From contig DBWR01000062.1 of assembly GCA_002309305.1 (NCBI GenBank), forward strand, positions 83,937 through 103,864: a stretch of 19,928 nt of DNA. The letters run 5' to 3'. This DNA comes from Treponema sp. UBA1233. Its GTDB lineage: Bacteria; Spirochaetota; Spirochaetia; Treponematales; Treponemataceae. Position numbers and translations under genes: made by a program. Each line of letters opens with the position of its first letter. The first letter of the stretch is position 1. Of the stretch, positions 15,100 through 19,928 are shown one piece after another. A model generated the notes under the pieces. That model did not search any database. It was not told the DNA's origin and worked only from the letters and a program-made list of their open reading frames with translations.

Positions 15100-15215
15100 G
15101 TTAATTACCTCTCTATAAGTGTATTTGTTGATAGATTCAAGTCTATCTTGTTTTCTTTTTTCCACCCTTGAATTTTATTACGTTTGCGTTTACGGCAGGT
15201 TTTCCCTTTGCCAAT

Positions 15216-16979
15216 TCAGCACGCTTTCTTCATCATAATCTTTTGAATCAAAACCTGCTGGAAAATCTGAAGGATATTGCTGACCGTCCAATAAAGCAAA
15301 AGTCCACTCGGCACATTATAAAACAGGAAGAAGAATATTATAGGAAGACCATACATCATGAATGCTGTCTGTCCCTTGCTTTGTGCTCCTCCAGGATTAC
15401 CAAATTGAGTAACTTTTCCATTTAAAAGCTGTGAAACCAAATATATTATTGGCAAAATCCTCAAATGGTTCTGAGTAAAACTTGATAGTAACGGAATCTG
15501 CTTATCCCATGACAAAATGCTGTCTCCCACAGAAAGGTCATCAATCCATCCCTTTACAAAAGTTGCTCCGCGGAATTCAAAGTAGTTGTTAAATACGTTA
15601 TAAAGGGCAAAAAGGATAAACATCTGCAGAATCATTGGAAGACAACCGGACATTGGATTATATCCAGCTTCCTTGTAGAGCTTGCCCATTTCCTCGTTTA
15701 GCTTAGGTTTATTGTCGTTATATTTTTCCTGCAGTTCACGTAATTTCGGCTGGAGCTGCTGCATCTTAAGGGTACCTTCGGCACTCTTTTTACTTAATGG
15801 GAACAACAGCAACCTAAGGATGATTGTCAGGATTATGATTGCAATACCCCAGTTTTTCACGAGTTTCTGGATCATTTCCAAAGCCCACTTCAATGGAACT
15901 TCGAGCCAGACAAGGAACCCTGTAGACTGTACGGCATAATTGAATCTTGCATTAGAGATTCCCCATCCGTTGTCTTCTGCATTATTATATCGTTTGTATT
16001 CTGTTTCGCTGCGTGGTCCAATATAAACTGTGTATGAATCTTCAACTGTTACAGGGTCTCCCGCCTTGATTGCGTTACGAGTCAGGAAAACCTGAGAATT
16101 TATATAGTCAGTTTCTGAATCTGTTGAACAGATTATGTTGTTTGACATTGTGGAAGTATCTTCCGGCTTAATCAGTATAGTAAAGTATTTTCCACCGACA
16201 CCAGCCCATTCATATTCCCATGAATAGACTTTATTGCTAAGGTTTTTCTTTAACCTTTTCTTATTTCTTTCTCCAAGAACCTGCCTTACATCATAGCGGT
16301 TCTTTTTAATGTCATAGTGAGGTCCAATCTGTGGTGATGTACGGAGGGTATAAGCGGCTCCTTCCAAATCCAAACCAAAACTGTCATAAGTACGAATTCC
16401 GATTCCCATCTTAAAGGCATATTCACCAGGCATGAATTCATATCTTTTTAACAGTGTGAATTTATGTACATTACCAAGAACATCCTTGTTTTCAAAATCT
16501 TTTGTAAAAATGATTGTGTTTTCTCCAACTTTTTTAACGGAAAATGTATCATTTATAATGGAATTGTCCTTACCTCCAAATGACAAGGCAAATGCCCTAT
16601 TGCTTGAGGTAATGCTGTCAGCCATCTGAATGGCACTGTCTGTATCCTTGTCTTTATGTTCAAGAAGTTTATAACTGATGATGTCTCCACCCTTATTGGT
16701 GAATTCAACTTCTATTTTGTCTGTTTTGATTGTATATTTCTGTTCCGGAATTACTTCCTCTGTCTTGGAAACTGTATCCGTTTTCTTTTCTACACTTGAA
16801 ATCTGATTTTTTACTTGTTCCTGTTTTTCCTCTTTTTCTTTAGCAGCGGCTGCCTGTTCTATCTGCTGTTGTTCATAAGCGGCCTGCTGTTTGGGAACAA
16901 CAACTGCAAACTGTATGACAAGGGAAACAACCAATACTAATACACTTAAACCAATAGCCCATTTTGTATTTTTTTCCAT
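15216..16979 (-). CDS. yidC: Membrane protein insertase YidC, long Gram-negative form
   Basis: YidC inserts and folds inner-membrane proteins, alone or with SecYEG. The 587 residues have TM1 (8-28), a Gln/Ala/Glu-rich coiled segment (31-60), a periplasmic beta-sandwich domain (about 80-340) and the conserved five-helix core. The core shows PLKWALEMIQKLVKNWGIAI, then ILTIILRLLLFPLS with the essential groove Arg389, KMQQLQPKLRELQEKY in the cytoplasmic coiled coil, NPMSGCLPMILQMFILFALY, and NVPSGLLLYWTVSNILQIFQQ. The C-terminus is short and ends in MMKKAC. AGAGGA at 16987-16992 lies 7 bases before the ATG. Order rpmH-rnpA-yidD-yidC-jag is the widely conserved one. Confidence 0.98.
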   Translation of the reverse strand: MEKNTKWAIGLSVLVLVVSLVIQFAVVVPKQQAAYEQQQIEQAAAAKEKEEKQEQVKNQISSVEKKTDTVSKTEEVIPEQKYTIKTDKIEVEFTNKGGDIISYKLLEHKDKDTDSAIQMADSITSSNRAFALSFGGKDNSIINDTFSVKKVGENTIIFTKDFENKDVLGNVHKFTLLKRYEFMPGEYAFKMGIGIRTYDSFGLDLEGAAYTLRTSPQIGPHYDIKKNRYDVRQVLGERNKKRLKKNLSNKVYSWEYEWAGVGGKYFTILIKPEDTSTMSNNIICSTDSETDYINSQVFLTRNAIKAGDPVTVEDSYTVYIGPRSETEYKRYNNAEDNGWGISNARFNYAVQSTGFLVWLEVPLKWALEMIQKLVKNWGIAIIILTIILRLLLFPLSKKSAEGTLKMQQLQPKLRELQEKYNDNKPKLNEEMGKLYKEAGYNPMSGCLPMILQMFILFALYNVFNNYFEFRGATFVKGWIDDLSVGDSILSWDKQIPLLSSFTQNHLRILPIIYLVSQLLNGKVTQFGNPGGAQSKGQTAFMMYGLPIIFFFLFYNVPSGLLLYWTVSNILQIFQQVLIQKIMMKKAC

Positions 16980-17001
16980 TCTTTAGTCCTCTGTAGTTTT
17001 A

Positions 17002-17253
17002 TCAATCAGGAACAGGATCATATCCACCTTCATGGTATGGATTGCACCTTAATATCCTTTTAACAGCTAGATAAAAACCCTTGACGGGTCCATGTCTTTT
17101 AATTGCTTCCAATGCATATTGAGAACACGTTGGAGTATACCTACAAGATGCAGGAAAAAGGGGAGAAATGCAAACTTGATAAAAGCGTATCAAGAGACAA
17201 AAGAATTTTATGAAAAAATTCCTTAATCCTTTACTAAACCAGCCTTTTGACAT
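17002..17253 (-). CDS. yidD: Membrane protein insertion efficiency factor YidD
   Basis: A short membrane-associated protein that assists YidC-dependent insertion. The 83 residues show the full family pattern: LLIRFYQVCISPLFPASCRY, TPTCSQYALEAIKRHG, KGFYLAVKRILRCNPYHEGG and YDPVPD, with the three conserved Cys (37, 43, 69). The amphipathic N-terminus is the membrane-binding helix. The ATG at 17253 overlaps the end of rnpA by 31 bases and has no visible ribosome-binding site, so translation probably depends on rnpA. yidC follows after 22 bases. Confidence 0.95.
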   Translation of the reverse strand: MSKGWFSKGLRNFFIKFFCLLIRFYQVCISPLFPASCRYTPTCSQYALEAIKRHGPVKGFYLAVKRILRCNPYHEGGYDPVPD

Positions 17254-17585
17254 AATGTTTTAAATTGTTCATACCGCGAGTGGAACGAATCATTTCCGGG
17301 GTATACTAAAAACAGCATATCATATCCGGTGTTCAGGTATGTTTTAAAAGTTCGATATGTTTCACGGCTATAGCGCTTGGATTTATTTCTTTCAACAGCA
17401 TTTCCATAACCGTGGGGAAGAGGAAACCCGATTCGATTTATGTTTCGGTCATTCAGCATATAGAAGAGCTTTGCTCCGGCAACACTGACCTTCTTCCCTG
17501 TCTTAAATAGCTTTCGGATGTCAGTAGGACGTTTTATATGTTCATATTTTGTAAAACGTCCCGTCTTTAACAAGTTTGCTTCCAT
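17223..17585 (-). CDS. rnpA: Ribonuclease P protein component
   Basis: The small basic protein subunit that, with the RNA subunit, trims the 5' leader of tRNA precursors. The RNR signature is present as GNAVERNKSKRYSRETYR (about 61-78), preceded by a basic N-terminus (RFTKYEHIKR) and a beta strand IGFPLP, and followed by DMLFLVYP. Length 120 is normal. The assigned ATG at 17585 has AAGGG (17586-17590) directly against it, leaving no spacer; a TTG at codon 5 (17573) would have a 12-base spacing and is an alternative start. It follows rpmH by 15 bases. Confidence 0.95.
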   Translation of the reverse strand: MEANLLKTGRFTKYEHIKRPTDIRKLFKTGKKVSVAGAKLFYMLNDRNINRIGFPLPHGYGNAVERNKSKRYSRETYRTFKTYLNTGYDMLFLVYPGNDSFHSRYEQFKTLCQKAGLVKD

Positions 17586-17600
17586 CCCTTGATTAGAAAA

Positions 17601-17786
17601 TTACATCTTAGCAGTCTGATTGCGACCGTTCTGATAAGGCTTCTTCTCATCAGAAATAGTCAGCTTCCAGCGTCCCTTTGCCCTGCGGCGAGAAAGAACT
17701 TTGCGACCACCTTTAGTTGCCATGCGAGCGCGAAAACCGAATTTTCTATTGCGCTTTACTTTACTTGGTTGATATGTACGTAACAT
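17601..17786 (-). CDS. rpmH: 50S ribosomal protein L34
   Basis: The entire L34 core is present: TYQPSKVKRNRKFGFRARM, then ATKGGRKVLSRRRAKGRWKL, ending TISDEKKP. At 61 residues it is longer than the usual 44-52 because of a C-terminal tail of about 13 polar residues. AGGAG ends 9 bases before the ATG at 17786. It has its own promoter just upstream (17841-17870). Confidence 0.98.
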   Translation of the reverse strand: MLRTYQPSKVKRNRKFGFRARMATKGGRKVLSRRRAKGRWKLTISDEKKPYQNGRNQTAKM

Positions 17787-17840
17787 AATGAACGACTCCT
17801 ATATCTAAAAAAATAATTTTCCCAAAATTATGTAGAGCGT

Positions 17841-17870
17841 ATAATATCATTTATTTTCCGAATTGGTCAA
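17841..17870 (-). promoter_or_regulatory. Sigma70-type promoter of rpmH-rnpA, overlapping the end of the DUF721 gene
   Basis: On the minus strand TTGACC (17865-17870) and TATTAT (17841-17846) are 18 bp apart. The -35 lies in the last codons of the DUF721 gene and the -10 abuts its stop codon (17847-17849). The expected start near 17834 gives rpmH a leader of about 48 bases. Confidence 0.75.
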
Positions 17871-18404
17871 CATACTTTGCTTTAAATCTGCAAAAATTGC
17901 TGCAAGTTCTGGTGGTAATTCGACATTTTTTGTCAAATTTTCCGGTTTTTTGGTAAATTCTGGATTTTTCTGCCTTAAAATTTCATTTTCTTCGTCTAGT
18001 TTTTTAGACATTTCTTCTTTTACTTTTTCAACAGAAGGTCTTTCTATTTCTCCCAGATTTCCCCTATTACCCTTTAATCTAAATGCAAGAGTGGAAATTT
18101 TCAAATCAGGAACCTTCATGTTAATTCCGCGTATTATGAATTTCTTATGCATTTGCAAAAGTGATATCCATCCAGGGTGATCTGCCTCTATCAAAAGAAC
18201 ACCGTTTTTTAAATCAACAACCCTGCTGTGGTCTGCTAGATTTTGTCCTTCGTTTGGATTCGATTTAGGATTATTTGAATTTATTTTTTTGAGCACAGAA
18301 CTCCATACATCAGCTATTGTATTTGCCTTTTCCATATCCTGCACACGAATGTTTTTAAAGGCCAAATGTATTATGTCATTAAGTTTTTGAATTTCGTTAC
18401 TCAC
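17847..18404 (-). CDS. DUF721/DciA-like protein
   Basis: DUF721 proteins include DciA, the loader or operator of the replicative helicase DnaB in bacteria lacking DnaC/DnaI, and the location beside recF and dnaN is typical. The domain runs from about residue 7 to 115: TIADVWSSVLKKI, NLADHSRVVDLKNGVLLIEA, DHPGWISLLQMHKKFIIRGI, then LKISTLAFRLKG. A charged, Lys/Glu-rich C-terminal tail follows. The start is uncertain: GTG at 18404 has GGGGAG 10 bases ahead and is preferred; ATG at 18422 adds 6 residues but has no ribosome-binding site. Either overlaps the end of recF (stop 18397-18399). Helicase-loading function is inferred from family and context only. Confidence 0.85.
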   Translation of the reverse strand: MSNEIQKLNDIIHLAFKNIRVQDMEKANTIADVWSSVLKKINSNNPKSNPNEGQNLADHSRVVDLKNGVLLIEADHPGWISLLQMHKKFIIRGINMKVPDLKISTLAFRLKGNRGNLGEIERPSVEKVKEEMSKKLDEENEILRQKNPEFTKKPENLTKNVELPPELAAIFADLKQSMLTNSENK

Positions 18405-19527
18405 TTTCTTCCCACTCCCCATTTTTAATCGAATAAACTCTTGTCGTGTCCCTCTTGTATTTTGAATATGGTTCACCTGGTAAAAATGTACAAAACAGCT
18501 GATCATATTCTGGGAGCAGGGCAGTAACTTTTTGCCTTTTTTCCGGATCAAGTTCCAGCAAAACATCATCCATCAAAAGAACCGGTTTTTTATTCGTTGC
18601 TTGAGAATAGTATACAGCCTGTGCTGTTCTTAGTGCCAGTGCTATAAGCCTCCGTTGTCCAGTCGATGCAGTTGGAACGAAAGTCTGACCGTCCTTTATA
18701 AAAATTATTCTGTCACGATGAGGACCAGAAAGGGTAGTGCACATAACTTTTTCCATTTCTTTTTTTGATTTTACAAATTCTATTATTTCATCAATCATAG
18801 GTAAAGAAGTATTTGCCATTAATTCTTCTTCTTCACTTTTTCCATTATTTCTTTTTTTCCAAGACGGAGAATATCTTATTGAAACTCCTTTTATTCCAGA
18901 TACCTGTTCATATAATCTTCCAAATATTTGATTGAACTGAAAAATTGCATTTTTCCTTTTTTGCTGAATCTCAAGACCGTTCATTACAAGCTGAATGTCG
19001 TATGTTTCAAACAAATCATATTTATGTTCCTTTAAGCAGACATTCCTGTTTTTCAGGATTTTTTTATATCTTCTCATTACATCAATGTACAATACATCGT
19101 ACATACTCAACGATTGGTCAATAAAGAAGCGCCGTCGTTCTGGAGATCCAACTGCAAAATCCAAATCATCATGATTATAGAGAATGCAAGGCATTGTGTT
19201 TACAAGTTCTTTTCTGTCATGAAGGATTTTACCGTCTTTTTCAATTTTCTTTTTATTTTTGTCAAGAACTATTGAAGTTGTATGTGTATTTCCATTTTCT
19301 TCTTTGAAAATTGTACGTAGACTCATGGCTTCTTCACCATTTTTTATGATTTCTACATCATTATGAGTTCTGAATGATGAGCCATACGCTGAATAATAAA
19401 GAGCTTCAAGTATATTACTTTTTCCCTGTCCGTTTTCTCCAGTAAAATAGACCTCCCTTGCCAGAAGGTCCATATTCTTTGAAATGAGGTTTCTAAAATT
19501 TACTGAAGATAAAGAAAGAAACGGCAC
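18397..19527 (-). CDS. recF: DNA replication and repair protein RecF
   Basis: RecF is an SMC-like ATPase that helps load RecA at single-strand gaps. Seen are VNFRNL at the start, Walker A GENGQGKSNILEALYY (30-45), LYNHDDLDFAVGSPERRRFFID, the D-loop region LSGPHRDRI, the ABC signature STGQRRLIALALRTAQ, and Walker B PVLLMDDVLLELDPEKRQ. Length 376 is normal. The start is GTG at 19527, sharing one base with the dnaN stop (TAGTG), which points to translational coupling; only a weak AAGAG precedes it. The 3' end overlaps the DUF721 gene by 8 bases with the preferred start. Confidence 0.97.
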   Translation of the reverse strand: MPFLSLSSVNFRNLISKNMDLLAREVYFTGENGQGKSNILEALYYSAYGSSFRTHNDVEIIKNGEEAMSLRTIFKEENGNTHTTSIVLDKNKKKIEKDGKILHDRKELVNTMPCILYNHDDLDFAVGSPERRRFFIDQSLSMYDVLYIDVMRRYKKILKNRNVCLKEHKYDLFETYDIQLVMNGLEIQQKRKNAIFQFNQIFGRLYEQVSGIKGVSIRYSPSWKKRNNGKSEEEELMANTSLPMIDEIIEFVKSKKEMEKVMCTTLSGPHRDRIIFIKDGQTFVPTASTGQRRLIALALRTAQAVYYSQATNKKPVLLMDDVLLELDPEKRQKVTALLPEYDQLFCTFLPGEPYSKYKRDTTRVYSIKNGEWEESE

Positions 19528-19928
19528 TACTCTTTTTGCATTGGCATAATAATGTGGAAGTAATCACCGGCAGGTTCAGGCCTCATTGTAACTGCCTTCA
19601 TTTCCTCGGTAAACTCAAATACAATTCTTTCTGCATTAATTACACGAAGAGGTTCTTCAATATATCTATAATTAAGAGCTAAAGTATAAGACTGTCCGGC
19701 ATATTCACATGGAATTTCTTCATCTGCACTTCCCATATCAGACTGCTGGGATGTAATCTTAAGCACACCGTCACTGATATTGAAATACAAACGACCGGCT
19801 TTTTTATCAACCATAAGTGCAACACGTTTAAGGGCATCTGTTAAATCGCTTTTCTGCACCTGGAATGAATGTGCCTGATTTTCAGGAATTACACGGGCAT
19901 AATTTGGAAACTGTCCTTCAAGAAGAAC
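19527..19928 (-). CDS. dnaN: DNA polymerase III beta sliding clamp, C-terminal part (partial)
   Basis: The frame is open to the right edge and gives the last 133 residues. It begins LEGQFPNYARVIPENQ, the classic start of the third clamp domain (E-G-x-F-P-x-Y-x-x-V-I-P), and ends with YFHIIMPMQKE, the C-terminal strand (M-P-M) that forms the partner-binding pocket. The GTG at 19859 inside it is not a start. The N-terminal two thirds, and probably dnaA with the origin, lie beyond the window. Confidence 0.97.
   Translation of the reverse strand, partial: VLLEGQFPNYARVIPENQAHSFQVQKSDLTDALKRVALMVDKKAGRLYFNISDGVLKITSQQSDMGSADEEIPCEYAGQSYTLALNYRYIEEPLRVINAERIVFEFTEEMKAVTMRPEPAGDYFHIIMPMQKE

Noticed and set aside
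15116..15144. Promoter-like TTGAAT and TATAGA 17 bp apart on the minus strand before jag.
   Set aside because: Transcription would start at or next to the jag ATG and omit its good ribosome-binding site, so it is probably chance in AT-rich sequence.
15130..15147. Inverted repeat GATAGA/TCTATC between yidC and jag.
   Set aside because: Only a 6-bp AT-rich stem without a following T-run; no support for a terminator or operator.
15100..15165. N-terminal extension of jag by 22 residues from the ATG at 15165.
   Set aside because: The extension does not resemble Jag-N, and the ATG at 15099 has a proper ribosome-binding site.
18423..18569. N-terminal extension of the DUF721 gene to an ATG at 18569.
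   Set aside because: It lies wholly within recF in another frame, is unlike the family and would overlap recF by 173 bases.

Overview
The window reads as chromosomal DNA of a treponeme, most likely a low-GC commensal (gut, rumen or oral) Treponema. The evidence is the run dnaN-recF-DUF721-rpmH-rnpA-yidD-yidC-jag, the abundance of lipoproteins and secreted proteins, a lipoprotein with both cyclophilin and FKBP domains, and many hits that look spirochaetal in sequence style. The species assignment is inference. No rRNA, tRNA, IS element, phage gene or CRISPR array was seen.

Right part (about 12455-19928, all minus strand): the dnaN-side flank of a replication-origin region. The 3' end of dnaN runs off the right edge and is followed, with overlaps or short gaps, by recF, a DUF721/DciA-like gene, rpmH, rnpA, yidD, yidC, jag, a secreted protein of unknown function and a dual cyclophilin-FKBP lipoprotein. 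A rho-independent terminator closes the run at 12455-12483. A strong sigma70-type promoter for rpmH lies across the 3' end of the DUF721 gene. dnaA and oriC are expected beyond the right edge, so leftward minus-strand transcription would be co-directional with the fork.

Middle part (about 4343-12408, minus strand): a membrane protein of the Gx transporter/heptaprenyl diphosphate synthase component I family with an extra membrane domain overlaps an HrpB-type DEAH helicase by 4 nt. Next, behind its own near-consensus promoter, comes a 1237-residue lipoprotein built from 13 TPR-like units in a 59-residue register separated by Ala/Lys/Glu-rich helices, with a C-terminal beta-rich domain. A uracil-DNA-glycosylase-superfamily-like protein follows 3 nt later. 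hrpB carries an unexpected cluster of DnaA-box sequences.

Left part (1-4338): the end of a Lys/Ala/Pro-rich histone-H1-like protein and carA converge on one bidirectional terminator. Divergent from carA is a two-gene plus-strand operon: a MocR/GabR-type regulator whose aminotransferase domain is degenerate and truncated, then an ALDH3-like aldehyde dehydrogenase. This pair and the repeat lipoprotein are the least ordinary parts of the window.

No stretch over 300 bases lacks a gene. The largest gap is 1469-1699, between carA and the regulator.
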